Notes: generated from the sequence alone by a model not told the origin. Shown: positions 49,662 to 59,158, counted from the first letter of the stretch. The stretch: 64,000 bases of DNA from an uncultured Clostridia bacterium (GCA_949286725.1 CASECZ010000006.1:106757-170756), one strand, 5' to 3'. A program made the numbers and translations.

Positions 49662-51830
49662 TCATATCAGGCTTTGCGGATTTATTTCCGCAAAGCAACT
49701 TCCTTTTGCGGGTTTGTTGTCGTTTACCAGCGAGTATATTTCGGGCATTGCGAGGTCGAATTCCTCGGGCGGTATGCGCATAAGCACCTGATAGCGTATC
49801 AGTCCGTGCATACGCGTTACGGGCGACTTCGCCGCACCCAGATAAACGAATTTGCCGTACTTGTTCTCGATTTCCTTCACGCCGCGGTAAACCGCACGGG
49901 TGCAATCCACCACGGACTGTTCGTCCTGCGCCGAAACGAGCACTCTAACCACCATGGTGAACGGCGGGAATTTGGTCACCATGCGCGTGTTTATTTCCTT
50001 GCGCCAGAACCCCTGATAATCGTAGGTGGAGGCGAAACGGAACACATAGTGCCGCGGCGCATAGGTTTGAAGTATCACGCGTCCTTTCTTGTCGGCGCGT
50101 CCTGCGCGTCCCGCCACCTGCGTCACCAGCTGGAAGGTGCGTTCCGACGAGCGGTAGTCGCTGAAATACAGCGCGGCGTCGGCTTCGAGTATGCCGACGA
50201 GCGTCACGTTCGGAAAGTCGTGTCCCTTTGCTATCATCTGCGTGCCGACGAGGATATCGGCTTTTCCCGCGGCGAAGGCGTCGAGTATGTCGAAGTAACT
50301 GTCCTTGCGCGCCGTGGTGTCGTTGTCCATGCGCAGGATGCGCGCCGAAGGAAACAGATTTTTGAGTTCTTCGACCACTTTTTCCGTGCCCGTTCTGCCC
50401 TGTTTTATCTCCGTAGACCCGCAGTTCGGACACTTTGAAAGCGCGTGATAACGTCTGCCGCAGCAATGGCATTTGAGCACGTTTTCGGACTTGTGGTAAG
50501 TAAGCGAAACGTCGCAATCCTCGCATTTTGCGACGTACCCGCACGAGCGACACATAACGAAAGATGCAAACCCTCTGCGGTTTAGGAACAACATAACCTG
50601 TTCCTTTTTAGCAAGCGCCGCTCTGATTGCGTCGGCGAGCGTGACTGAAAACAAGGAGCGGTTGCCGAAACGGAATTCCTGCACCATATCCACGATCTCC
50701 ATTTCGGGCAGACGGTGCGCGGAAATTCTGTCTTTAAGCTCTATGAGCTTATATTCTCCCTCGGTTGCGCGCAGATATGTTTCCATATCGGGCGTTGCCG
50801 AACCGAGCACGAGCACGGAGTTGCAGGTTGCCGCACGGAACACCGCAACCTTGCGCGTGTCGTAACGGGGGTTGGATTCGCTTATGTAACTGGAATCGTG
50901 CTCCTCGTCGATGATTATCGCGCCTATGTTTTCGAGCGGTGCGAATATCGCGGAGCGCGCGCCTATGGCAATACGCGCTCTGCCGTCTTTAAGGCGTTTC
51001 CATTCGTCGTAGCGTTCGGAGGCGTTGAGCCCCGAGTGCAACAGCGCGACGCTGTCGCCGAAACGTGCGCGGAATATGCCCAGCACCTGCGGCGTCAACG
51101 AAATTTCGGGCACCAGCATAATCGCCGTGCCGCCCTCCGCCAACACCTTTTCGATTACGGCGAGATACACTTCCGTTTTGCCGCTGCCCGTAACGCCGTG
51201 CAGGAGAAATACGCCTTTTTCGGAAGTTATTTTGTCCACTGCGGCGCGTTGAGCGGCGGTCAGAGTCACTTTTTTGTTTTTTCCTCCGAGAGTTTTGAGC
51301 GGCACGCGCGTTTCGTGCACCGCACTCTCCGAAAGCATACCCTTGTCGCGCAGGGCTTTTACGGCACCCGCGCCGAAAGCGTCGCAAAGCGCGGAATTAA
51401 ATTCCCCGTCTTTTTCTTTCAGATACTCGATTATCGCGGCTTGCTTGGGTGCCCGCGCAAAACTTTTTGCGTCGGCATTACGCCCGCTTTCCGAAAGCGT
51501 AAGGAATATCCGCTTGGCTTCCGGGTCGCGTTCGTCGCGGAGTTTTGCGGGAATGAACAGGCGCAGAACGTCGATATGACGGAGATTGTATTTCTCTCTC
51601 ATCATATCCATAAGCGCGAGTTGCTCAGCATTCACGGGAGTGTCGAGATATTCGGCGTGTTTTAGGTTGGGATAATCGGAAGTATCTTTTTTGCCTATGA
51701 CAAACCCGACAAGCCGCTTTTTGCCGAAATCCACGGCAACACGGCTTCCGAGAGGCATATCCTCTCCCTCGTAGTCGAAGGGTCTGTCCACTTCGGCGGT
51801 GGAAATATCGACTATGACTTCAAGCACCAT
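49662..51830 (-). CDS. priA: Primosomal helicase PriA
   Basis: PriA restarts replication at collapsed forks. The 722-aa protein has the N-terminal DNA-binding region (VDRPFDY, GSRVAVDFGKKRLVGF) and a DEAH-type SF2 helicase. Walker A is GVTGSGKTE, motif II is IIDEEHD, and QVAGRAGR is present. Between the helicase lobes are eight zinc-binding cysteines in CRSCGYVAKCEDC and CHCCG..CPNCG. It overlaps coaBC by 11 bases. Confidence 0.96.
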   Translation of the reverse strand: MVLEVIVDISTAEVDRPFDYEGEDMPLGSRVAVDFGKKRLVGFVIGKKDTSDYPNLKHAEYLDTPVNAEQLALMDMMREKYNLRHIDVLRLFIPAKLRDERDPEAKRIFLTLSESGRNADAKSFARAPKQAAIIEYLKEKDGEFNSALCDAFGAGAVKALRDKGMLSESAVHETRVPLKTLGGKNKKVTLTAAQRAAVDKITSEKGVFLLHGVTGSGKTEVYLAVIEKVLAEGGTAIMLVPEISLTPQVLGIFRARFGDSVALLHSGLNASERYDEWKRLKDGRARIAIGARSAIFAPLENIGAIIIDEEHDSSYISESNPRYDTRKVAVFRAATCNSVLVLGSATPDMETYLRATEGEYKLIELKDRISAHRLPEMEIVDMVQEFRFGNRSLFSVTLADAIRAALAKKEQVMLFLNRRGFASFVMCRSCGYVAKCEDCDVSLTYHKSENVLKCHCCGRRYHALSKCPNCGSTEIKQGRTGTEKVVEELKNLFPSARILRMDNDTTARKDSYFDILDAFAAGKADILVGTQMIAKGHDFPNVTLVGILEADAALYFSDYRSSERTFQLVTQVAGRAGRADKKGRVILQTYAPRHYVFRFASTYDYQGFWRKEINTRMVTKFPPFTMVVRVLVSAQDEQSVVDCTRAVYRGVKEIENKYGKFVYLGAAKSPVTRMHGLIRYQVLMRIPPEEFDLAMPEIYSLVNDNKPAKGSCFAEINPQSLI

Positions 51831-53013
51831 AGCTTTCCGTCACGGCGGTCAGAATGATGTCCGCCAGTTCGGATTTGGGCATAATGCCGAAATCCTTGCG
51901 ACTGCCGTCCGCCGTCAGTATCGTGGCAACGTTGGTGTCCACGTCAAACCCGGCGCCTTTGACGGTCACGTCGTTTGCAACCGCGATATCGGCGTGTTTT
52001 GCGGCAAGTTTCGCCTTTGCGTTCTTGATGAGGTCATCGGTTTCAGCCGAGAAAATCACAAGTTTTCTGTCGCCTTTGATTTCGCCGACGGCTTTTGCGA
52101 TGTCGGGATTTTTGCAGAATTCGAGCGTCAGCGTCGGCGATTTGATTTTGCTCGTAAAAGGCGTTTTTAGTTTGTAGTCGGCGGGTGCCGCCGCCATAAC
52201 GATAACGTCGCTTGCGGGCACTTCGGCAAGAACGGCGTTCAGCATATCTTCCGTTGTGGCAACGGCAACTGCTTTTGCGACGTTTTCGGGTACGGGTACG
52301 CTCATTTTGCCGTGAACGAGCACGACGGTTGCGCCGCGATTTGCCGCCGCACGCGCTATTGCGCACCCCATTTTTCCGCTGGAATGGTTGGTTATTACGC
52401 GCACTCCGTCGATGTACTCTTCCGTTGCGCCCGACGTCACGAGAACGGTTTTACCCTCGAAATCACGCACGGGTTGCAAAATTTCGGTTATACGCTCGAC
52501 GATTTCGTACGGTTCGGCCATTTTACCCTTCCCGAAGTCGCCGCAGGCGAGCCTTCCCGACGCGGGTTCGATGACGATTACGCCGCGCTCGCGCAACAGA
52601 GCGAGATTTTCCGCCGTGGCTTCGTCCTCGTACATTGCCGTGTTCATCGCGGGGGCGACGACGCGCACGCACTTCGTGGCAAGCCACGTTGTGCTCAGCA
52701 TATCGTCGGCAATGCCCTGCGCGAATTTCGCGATGGCGTTCGCGGTTGCGGGAGCGACGAGGAGCACGTCGGCTTTTTTGGCAAGCGACACGTGACGCAC
52801 GTCGAATTCCTTGCGCTCCTCGAACATACCTCGCACGACGGCGTTGCGGGACAGCGTTTCGAAAGTCAGGGGCGTGACAAACTCCTCGGCGTGTTGCGTC
52901 ATAACGACGTCCACGTTTGCGCCGAGTTTGACGAGCCGCGAAACGATCTCGCAACTCTTGTAGGCGGCAATGCCGCCGGTAACGCCCAAAACTACGTTTT
53001 TACCGTACAGCAT
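51820..53013 (-). CDS. coaBC: Bifunctional phosphopantothenoylcysteine decarboxylase / synthetase CoaBC
   Basis: CoaBC joins 4'-phosphopantothenate to cysteine and decarboxylates the product in coenzyme A synthesis. The N-terminal flavoprotein CoaC half has GVTGGIAAYK, the active HVSLA histidine, and PAMNTAMYE. The C-terminal CoaB half has LVTSGATEEYIDGVRVITNHSSG and AAPADYKLK with its conserved lysine. The 397-aa length is standard. Its ATG overlaps the last base of the rpoZ stop. Confidence 0.95.
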   Translation of the reverse strand: MLYGKNVVLGVTGGIAAYKSCEIVSRLVKLGANVDVVMTQHAEEFVTPLTFETLSRNAVVRGMFEERKEFDVRHVSLAKKADVLLVAPATANAIAKFAQGIADDMLSTTWLATKCVRVVAPAMNTAMYEDEATAENLALLRERGVIVIEPASGRLACGDFGKGKMAEPYEIVERITEILQPVRDFEGKTVLVTSGATEEYIDGVRVITNHSSGKMGCAIARAAANRGATVVLVHGKMSVPVPENVAKAVAVATTEDMLNAVLAEVPASDVIVMAAAPADYKLKTPFTSKIKSPTLTLEFCKNPDIAKAVGEIKGDRKLVIFSAETDDLIKNAKAKLAAKHADIAVANDVTVKGAGFDVDTNVATILTADGSRKDFGIMPKSELADIILTAVTESYGA

Positions 53014-53207
53014 CAGTCGCGCGTGATTCTGATCTTGCCTTCGTAGATTTCCTTGCAGGCAAGAGTTACGGGTTTTTCACCGCTCTTTTCGAGATACGCG
53101 CTGTCGCTTGTCAGCAGTTCTCTCGTTCTTTTCGCCACGGCGCAGGTAAGCGCGTAACGGCATTCCGCTTTCTTGATGAGTTTGTCGATTGGGGGGTCGA
53201 TCATCAT
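53013..53207 (-). CDS. rpoZ: RNA polymerase omega subunit
   Basis: Omega is a small subunit that helps assemble RNA polymerase. The 64-aa protein has the pattern PPIDKLIKKAECRYALTCAVAKRTREL and a short acidic/basic C-terminus (KPVTLACKEIYEGKIRI). It lies between gmk (4 bp) and coaBC as in nearly all Bacillota, which makes the call secure despite its size. Confidence 0.9.
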   Translation of the reverse strand: MMIDPPIDKLIKKAECRYALTCAVAKRTRELLTSDSAYLEKSGEKPVTLACKEIYEGKIRITRD

Positions 53208-53211
53208 ATTG

Positions 53212-53820
53212 TCATTCCTCCGATGGAAATATATTCTTTTTCACGCCGCGTTCGGTACGCAGGTGTTCGCTTTTTATTATACTCACGATTTCGTCGGCGC
53301 AGGTGCGCGCGACGCTGTTCGTTACGACATAGTCGTAAGACGGTATGTCCTTGCTTTCCGTTTCGATTTCTTTCAGACGTCTCGCAAGGCTCTCTTCGCT
53401 CTCCGACCCTCTGCCGATGAGGCGTGCTTTGAGGGCTTCGAGCGAGGGCGGCTGAACGAAAATCGTCACGCAGTCGGGATAGAGTTTCTTGATGTTTTTC
53501 GCGCCCACCACGTTGAGTTCCAGCAAGATGTCGACGCCCGCCGCAAGCGGCTTGTCGATTTCGCTCTTCAACGTGCCGTAGTAGTTGGTGAAGGTGCGAG
53601 TGTATTCGATGAAAGCGTTTTCGGCGATTTTACGCTCGAATTCCTCTTCCGTGAGGAAGTAGTAGTTCACGCCGTTTTCTTCGCCCGCTCTGGGGGCACG
53701 CGTGGTGCAGGATATCGAAAATTTCAGCGTGGGCAGTTCGTCCAGCACCATCTGAATGACCGTACCCTTGCCTACTCCGCTGAAACCCGAGATTACCACC
53801 AACATTCCTCTGCCGCTCAT
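53212..53820 (-). CDS. gmk: Guanylate kinase
   Basis: Guanylate kinase converts GMP to GDP. The P-loop GFSGVGKGT spans residues 12-20. SISCTTRAPRAGEENGVNYYF, EYTRTFTNYYGT and the lid with arginines (RLIGRGSESEESLARRL) are typical. The start is the ATG at 53820 with GGAG just upstream; a longer frame into yicC is rejected. The protein is 202 aa. In Bacillus remA lies between yicC and gmk; here yicC and gmk are adjacent. Confidence 0.95.
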   Translation of the reverse strand: MSGRGMLVVISGFSGVGKGTVIQMVLDELPTLKFSISCTTRAPRAGEENGVNYYFLTEEEFERKIAENAFIEYTRTFTNYYGTLKSEIDKPLAAGVDILLELNVVGAKNIKKLYPDCVTIFVQPPSLEALKARLIGRGSESEESLARRLKEIETESKDIPSYDYVVTNSVARTCADEIVSIIKSEHLRTERGVKKNIFPSEE

Positions 53821-53822
53821 AC

Positions 53823-54698
53823 TCACTCCACATTCTGCGCCTGTTCGCGGATTTTTTCTATGTCGTTTTTGAGGCGGAGTACCTGTTCGGTAATCCGCAA
53901 ATCGTTTGCTTTCGAGCCTATCGTGTTGGCTTCGCGGTTCATTTCCTGCACCAGAAAGTCGAGTTTGCGCCCCACGGGTTCGGTGTAAGACAGATACTCG
54001 CGCATTGTCGCGATGTGCGCGCCCAGACGGCTTATTTCCTCGTCTATGGCGCACTTGTCGGCAAAAAGCGCGACTTCCGTCGCAACGCGCGCCATATCGG
54101 CAACGCCGCTGCCGAGAGTTTCGTTGATGCGCGCGGTGAGTTTTGTGCGGTAATCGGATACGACCTCGGGTGCGAACTTAGCAACGGCGTCCAGCGCCTC
54201 GGACATGTCGTCCAGTTTTTCCGTGAGATCGGCGACCTGCGACAACCCCTCGTTTTCACGCATCGCGACAAGTCCGTACACCGCTTGCTCTGCCGCGGAA
54301 AGGACGAGCGCTTTCAGCGCTTCTTCGTCTGCGGTGACGGCTTTCAGCGTGACTATGTCGGGATTTTTCATAAGCGACGACGCCGTGACGTCGAACTCCG
54401 TGCCTGTATGCTCGGCAAGTTTTTTCGCCGCGTCTACGTACTTCTGCGCAAGCACCTCGTCAACGACGTATTCGGCGGCTTTTGCGGCGTCTTGCTCGTA
54501 AGTCAGAAAAACGTCGACGTGTCCGCGCGCAACCGATGCGGCAACTAGTTTCTTGACGTCGTCCTCGACGAAAAGAAACCCTTTGGGCATTTTCATGCTC
54601 CAATCGAAAAATTTGTGATTGACGGTCTTGATTTCCACCGTGACGGTGACGCCGTCCGAGGAAACGCTGCCCTTGCCGTAACCCGTCATACTGCGCAT
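53823..54698 (-). CDS. yicC: YicC/YloC-family endoribonuclease
   Basis: The 291-aa protein starts with the diagnostic MRSMTGYGKG, and the C-terminal DUF1732 part ends with KLDFLVQEMNREANTIGSKAND. The family has been linked to RNA turnover and endoribonuclease activity. It is the first gene of a long operon (yicC-gmk-rpoZ-coaBC-priA-def-fmt-rsmB-rlmN-rsgA-rpe) and has a promoter whose -35 box lies within the terminator hairpin of ligA. Confidence 0.92.
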   Translation of the reverse strand: MRSMTGYGKGSVSSDGVTVTVEIKTVNHKFFDWSMKMPKGFLFVEDDVKKLVAASVARGHVDVFLTYEQDAAKAAEYVVDEVLAQKYVDAAKKLAEHTGTEFDVTASSLMKNPDIVTLKAVTADEEALKALVLSAAEQAVYGLVAMRENEGLSQVADLTEKLDDMSEALDAVAKFAPEVVSDYRTKLTARINETLGSGVADMARVATEVALFADKCAIDEEISRLGAHIATMREYLSYTEPVGRKLDFLVQEMNREANTIGSKANDLRITEQVLRLKNDIEKIREQAQNVE

Positions 54699-54729
54699 AC
54701 ACGCACCTGCCTGTTTCGTTAGTCAAAAA

Positions 54730-54778
54730 ATTATAGCATAAAAATAATCCCGTTGACAATAGTTTTGCCGACGGGATT
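54730..54778 (-). promoter_or_regulatory. yicC promoter overlapping the ligA terminator
   Basis: The promoter is TTGTCA (54754-54759), an 18-bp spacer and TATAAT (54730-54735) on the minus strand. The terminator hairpin pairs AATCCCGT and ACGGGATT (54745-54752 with 54771-54778), followed by ATTTTTAT. The -35 box sits in the hairpin loop and the hairpin's downstream arm and T-run lie in the promoter spacer. Confidence 0.68.
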
Positions 54779-54830
54779 TGAAAATTTGCGTATTACCGCT
54801 GGACTTTTCGGAAAGGTTGTCCGAAAGCCG

Positions 54831-56777
54831 TTACAGTCCCAGCATTCGTTTGAACTCTTCTTCGTCGATTATGCGTATGCCGAGTTTGGTCGCTTTGTCC
54901 AGTTTGCTGCCCGCATCGTCGCCTGCGACCACAAGGTCGACGGTCTTGGACACCGACGAGGCAACTTCACCGCCGTTTTCTTCGATAAGGCGGGTTGCTT
55001 CGCCGCGTTTGTAAGTGGGCAACGACCCCGTCAGCACCAGACGCATTCCGCTGAAAACGCCCTCTTTTTTCTCTTCCTCGCGTACAGTTACGCCACAGGC
55101 GTAAAGTCCGTTGAGCAGTTCGACGTTGGTTTCATCGGCGAAGTATGCGATTATGTTGTCGGCAAGGACATCGCCTATGCCGTCGACCGCCGTCAACTCG
55201 TCTTTGTCGGCTTTCATCAGATTTTCGATTGTTCCGAAGCGTTTGATGAGGTCTTTTGCCGTCTTTTTGCCTATTCCGCCCACTCCGAGCGCAAACAGCA
55301 GCCTGTCCGCGGTCGTGTCTTTCGCCTTTTGGATTGCCTTGATCAAATTGTCGGCTTTCTTGTCGCCGAAACGGTCGAGGTCGACGATTTTGTCCGCAGT
55401 CAGACTCATCAGGTCGACGGGAGTGCGTACGCCCAGTTCGTTATAGAACTGCTCCGCCGTCTTTTCTGAAAATCCGTCGATATCCATTGCGTCTTTGGAA
55501 GCGAAATGGTCGAGCGCGGAAACGATTTGCGGCGCGCAATGTTCGCCCGTGCAATACAAAAACGCCCCGACTTCGCGTATGGGCGAACCGCAAGCGGGAC
55601 ACACGACGGGTTTTTCGACGTCCTTTGCGCCTTCGACCTGTTCCGCTACCCCCGTGATTTCGGGTATGACGTCGTTGCTTCGTCTGATGAAAACTCTGTC
55701 GCCTATGCGAACTTTCTTTTTGAGTATGTCGCCGTAGTTGTTGAGCGTCGCTCTCTGCACCGTCACGCCGCCGATATCCACGGGTTCGAGCACGGCGAGC
55801 GGATTGAGTTTCGCCGAGCGCGAAACCTGCCACACGACGTCTTTCAGCACCGTGGTCATCTCGTCTGCTTTGAACTTGTATGCGATTGCCCATTTGGGAA
55901 ATTTGTCGGTGTAACCGATATCGTCACGCAGCGCCATTTCGTTGACCTTGAACACGACGCCGTCGATGAGGAAGTCCAGCGTGGGACGGATTTCGTCCGT
56001 GTGCTCCGCAAATGCGAACGCCTCGTCGGCATTGCGTGCAATCGTGAAATCGCTTTCCGTTTCGAACCCTTCGGCTTTCAGAAACTCGTGCACTTCCGCC
56101 TGCGTCGCGAAATGTCTGTCCGAATACCCCACGTTGTACGCCATGAATGACAGCCCGCGCCGCGCCGTAACAGAGGGGTCGAGATTTCTTATTGCTCCCG
56201 CCGCGCCGTTTCGCGCGTTTTTGAGGGGTTCGTCGGCCGTCGCGTTATACCTTTCCAAAGCGCTCAACCGCATTATGCCTTCGCCCTGGATTTCGATTTT
56301 GCCTTTGTACGAAATGGAACGCGGCAGTTTCTTTATCGTTTTGACCTGCGCCGTCACCACCTCTCCCGTAATGCCGTCGCCGCGGGTTGCCGCCTGTACC
56401 AGTTCGCCTTTGTCGTAAAGCAGGCTGAGCGTCAGTCCGTCGAATTTGTACTCCGCGGTAAGCGCGGGTTCGCGCCCGACCTCTTTCACGATTTTGGCGT
56501 ACCAGTCGGCAATTTCCTCTTCCGTGCGGCACTTGTCGAGACTGTAAAGCCGCAACAGGTGCTTGGTCTGTTCGAATTTCTTTTGAGGCGCGCCGCCCAC
56601 TCTGTGTGTGGGGGAATTGCCGAGCGAGTAACCCTCCTTTTCTTCGAGGGCGCGCAGCTCGTCGTAGAGCGCGTCGTACTCGGCGTCGGACACCACGGGA
56701 GCGTCCTCGTCGTAATAAAGAGTTGCGTATTTGTTGAGCTTGTCGACAAGCTCTTTCATTCTGGCGTATGCGTCCAT
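54831..56777 (-). CDS. ligA: NAD-dependent DNA ligase
   Basis: LigA seals nicks in replication and repair using NAD. The adenylated lysine is K111 in YKFDGL, followed by AATRGDGITGE. The OB domain contains WQVSRSAKLNPLA. The zinc cluster is CPACG...CTGEHC, then a helix-hairpin-helix region and a C-terminal BRCT domain from about residue 570. The 648-aa length is normal. It follows pcrA by one base, the conserved pcrA-ligA pair. Confidence 0.96.
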   Translation of the reverse strand: MDAYARMKELVDKLNKYATLYYDEDAPVVSDAEYDALYDELRALEEKEGYSLGNSPTHRVGGAPQKKFEQTKHLLRLYSLDKCRTEEEIADWYAKIVKEVGREPALTAEYKFDGLTLSLLYDKGELVQAATRGDGITGEVVTAQVKTIKKLPRSISYKGKIEIQGEGIMRLSALERYNATADEPLKNARNGAAGAIRNLDPSVTARRGLSFMAYNVGYSDRHFATQAEVHEFLKAEGFETESDFTIARNADEAFAFAEHTDEIRPTLDFLIDGVVFKVNEMALRDDIGYTDKFPKWAIAYKFKADEMTTVLKDVVWQVSRSAKLNPLAVLEPVDIGGVTVQRATLNNYGDILKKKVRIGDRVFIRRSNDVIPEITGVAEQVEGAKDVEKPVVCPACGSPIREVGAFLYCTGEHCAPQIVSALDHFASKDAMDIDGFSEKTAEQFYNELGVRTPVDLMSLTADKIVDLDRFGDKKADNLIKAIQKAKDTTADRLLFALGVGGIGKKTAKDLIKRFGTIENLMKADKDELTAVDGIGDVLADNIIAYFADETNVELLNGLYACGVTVREEEKKEGVFSGMRLVLTGSLPTYKRGEATRLIEENGGEVASSVSKTVDLVVAGDDAGSKLDKATKLGIRIIDEEEFKRMLGL

Positions 56778-56778
56778 A

Positions 56779-58980
56779 TCACTCCTTTACGATTTTGAGA
56801 CTGTTGATTGCAATTGCAAGCGCAAAGCGTTTCACGCCCAGCCCTTTGAATGCGATTGCCGCGGTTTTGTCCTCGCCTTCGCCCACCGTCGAAATGATAA
56901 TGCCCCTGCCGAATTTAACGTGTTCGACAATGGTATCCTTTGTGAATGCGTCGAACTCTGACGGACTGTGCGTCGATGTCGGCGCGGCGGTTTTGACGGG
57001 TTTGGCAGGCGCCTTGCGAGAGAGGTTTTCGAGGTTCTTTTCGCGCCCTTTCGCTTGGAAGTCGTAATATGCTCCTCCTACGCGTATCGGGGGTTTATCA
57101 CCGCGCATTTCGGTGATAAAACGGCTTTTCGGATTATAAACCGTTTCGCCGAAACGGAAACGCGAACGCGACGACACGACGAAAAGTCGTTTCCTTGCGC
57201 GGGTTATGGCAACGTACATCAGTCGCCTTTCCTCCTCGACGTCGCCGTTGTTCACGGCAATCGAAACAGGAAAAACTCCCTCTTCCAACCCCACTATGAA
57301 CACGTTGTCGAATTCCAGCCCTTTGACGGCATGAACGGTGGCAATCGTCACATAATTCTCGTCGTCCATTTCGTCGGAGTCCGACACCAGCGCAACCGAT
57401 TGCATAAAGTCGGATATGGTTGCGTCGGGGTTGTCCTCGATAAATCCGTTTACCGCGCCGACAAGTTCTTCGATGTTCTCGTAACGGTTCACGTCCTCGG
57501 GGTCGGCGCTGTATTTCAACGCGGATTGCAACCCGCTCCGTTCAATCATATACGACATAAATTCCACGGGTTTTTTGGTGTGCGAAGCGGCTTCGAGGTC
57601 GGCTGCGATTTCGGCAAACTGCGCAAGTTTCTGCGACACGCGCGGCGAAAGCAGTTCAGGGTGTGCAAGCACTTTTCGGAGGCTTATACCCTCGCGTCCC
57701 GCAATTTCCGAAAGTTCGGCGACGGCGGATTGCCCGATGCCGCGTTTCGGATAGTTTACGACGCGCAGGAAACTGTCGTTGTCGTCAGGGTTGAGCGCGA
57801 GTCGGACGTAACCCAAGGCGTCTTTGATTTCCTTTCGGTCGAAGAAGCGGAAACCTCCGAAAACTTTGTACGGTATGCCGTATTGCATGAAGTTTTCTTC
57901 GAAAAGTCGCGTCAGGGAGTTCACACGGACAAGCACCGCCATATCGCGGTAGTTCTCGCCCTGCGCCACAAGCGCGTTGATTTTGCGGCTGACGTATTCC
58001 GCCTCGTCGCGGTCTCCGTACGCTTCGTAGTATTCCACGCTGTCGCCGCCCTTATTCGCGCTCCACAGCGTTTTGGCGTTCCTTGCGCAGTTGTTCTTTA
58101 TGACGTTGTTCGCGGCGTCCAGAATGGCAGTCGTGCTGCGGTAATTCTGTTCCAACTTGTAGACTTTTGCGCCTTCGAAGTCTTTCGGAAAATCCAGTAT
58201 GTTGCGAATTTCCGCACCGCGCCAGCTGTATATGCTCTGGTCCTCGTCGCCCACCACGAACACGTTGCCCCACTTCCCCGCCATCATTTTGACGAGTTTG
58301 TATTGCAGTTTGTTGGTGTCCTGAAACTCGTCGACGTTGATGTACCTGAACCGCGTCTGATATTTTTCGAGAACGTCGGGACAGGTTTCGAACAGTTCCA
58401 CGGTTTTGAGAAGAAGGTCGTCAAAGTCCAGCGCGTTGCTCTTTTTGAGTTCGCGCTCGTACGCGGAATAGACTGACGTTATGACGTGCGCTTCGCGGAC
58501 GAAATCTTTGATTTCGTTAAAGTACTCGTCGGGGCTCAGCGCGGCGGTTTTCGCCGCCGATATGTGGTTGAGATAGTCGCCTTTGCGTTTGGCGTCGGCA
58601 CCCTGCACGACGTCACACACGCGTTTCACGACGCGTTCGCTTTCCGTCTCGGTATATATGGTGAAATTGTCGCCGTAGCCTATGCGGTCGGCGTGCATGC
58701 GCAGTATTTTCGCGCACATCGAGTGAAAAGTGCTTGCCCACACCCCGGCATCGTTGCCGAGGACGGCGGCAATCCTTTCTTTCATTTCGTTTGCGGCTTT
58801 GTTGGTGAACGTGATTGCAAGTATGTTGTATGGGCTGACGCCCTCTTCAACCAGAGCACATATTCGAGCGGTGAGCACGCGCGTCTTGCCGCTGCCGGCA
58901 CCGGCAATGACCAGAATCGCGCCTTCCGTATCGCGCACGGCAAGCAGTTGTTCGTTGTTCAGTCCGAAATCGTGTTGCAT
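56779..58980 (-). CDS. pcrA: ATP-dependent DNA helicase PcrA (UvrD family)
   Basis: PcrA is an SF1A 3'-5' helicase in repair and in removing RNA polymerase. Motifs visible are AGAGSGKTRVL (Walker A), AITFTNKAANEMKERI, VDEFQDTN, VGDEDQSIYSWRGA, VHAVKGLEFDNVFI and VAITRARKRL. The C-terminal Tudor-like domain (VEHVKFGRGIII) is the known RNA-polymerase contact. The start chosen is the ATG at 58980 (MQHDFGLNNEQ); a TTG 13 codons earlier is less likely. A well-formed promoter ends six bases before this ATG, predicting a leaderless mRNA. The protein is 733 aa. Confidence 0.95.
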   Translation of the reverse strand: MQHDFGLNNEQLLAVRDTEGAILVIAGAGSGKTRVLTARICALVEEGVSPYNILAITFTNKAANEMKERIAAVLGNDAGVWASTFHSMCAKILRMHADRIGYGDNFTIYTETESERVVKRVCDVVQGADAKRKGDYLNHISAAKTAALSPDEYFNEIKDFVREAHVITSVYSAYERELKKSNALDFDDLLLKTVELFETCPDVLEKYQTRFRYINVDEFQDTNKLQYKLVKMMAGKWGNVFVVGDEDQSIYSWRGAEIRNILDFPKDFEGAKVYKLEQNYRSTTAILDAANNVIKNNCARNAKTLWSANKGGDSVEYYEAYGDRDEAEYVSRKINALVAQGENYRDMAVLVRVNSLTRLFEENFMQYGIPYKVFGGFRFFDRKEIKDALGYVRLALNPDDNDSFLRVVNYPKRGIGQSAVAELSEIAGREGISLRKVLAHPELLSPRVSQKLAQFAEIAADLEAASHTKKPVEFMSYMIERSGLQSALKYSADPEDVNRYENIEELVGAVNGFIEDNPDATISDFMQSVALVSDSDEMDDENYVTIATVHAVKGLEFDNVFIVGLEEGVFPVSIAVNNGDVEEERRLMYVAITRARKRLFVVSSRSRFRFGETVYNPKSRFITEMRGDKPPIRVGGAYYDFQAKGREKNLENLSRKAPAKPVKTAAPTSTHSPSEFDAFTKDTIVEHVKFGRGIIISTVGEGEDKTAAIAFKGLGVKRFALAIAINSLKIVKE

Positions 58981-58986
58981 ACCGAT

Positions 58987-59015
58987 ATGATAACACACTC
59001 CGCGCGGATTTACAA
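58987..59015 (-). promoter_or_regulatory. pcrA promoter giving a leaderless transcript
   Basis: On the minus strand TTGTAA, a 17-bp spacer and TATCAT are followed by ATCGGT and the ATG. A start seven bases after the -10 box is the A of the ATG. The geometry is the same as at rarA (TATACT, six bases, ATG). Confidence 0.6.
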
Positions 59016-59099
59016 TCAACGCGCGGCAATACGCGAGCCGAATTTCGCCTTATGCTTCGCACGCGTGCGCAATTTCACAATATTTTTTCGGTAGCATTA

Positions 59100-59128
59100 T
59101 TGATAAATCGTTTTTTTTATGATACTAT
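59100..59128 (+). promoter_or_regulatory. Promoter of the double-YegP gene
   Basis: TTGATA (59100-59105), a 17-bp T-rich spacer and TACTAT (59123-59128) lie about 30 bp before the start codon, with TGGAGG at 59146-59151. Confidence 0.65.
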
Positions 59129-59158
59129 ATTTAATGGATTATTTTTGGAGGTCTGATT

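Noticed and set aside
56968..58476. 502-codon + strand frame opposite pcrA
   Set aside because: It is a shadow frame; pcrA has all its helicase motifs on the minus strand.
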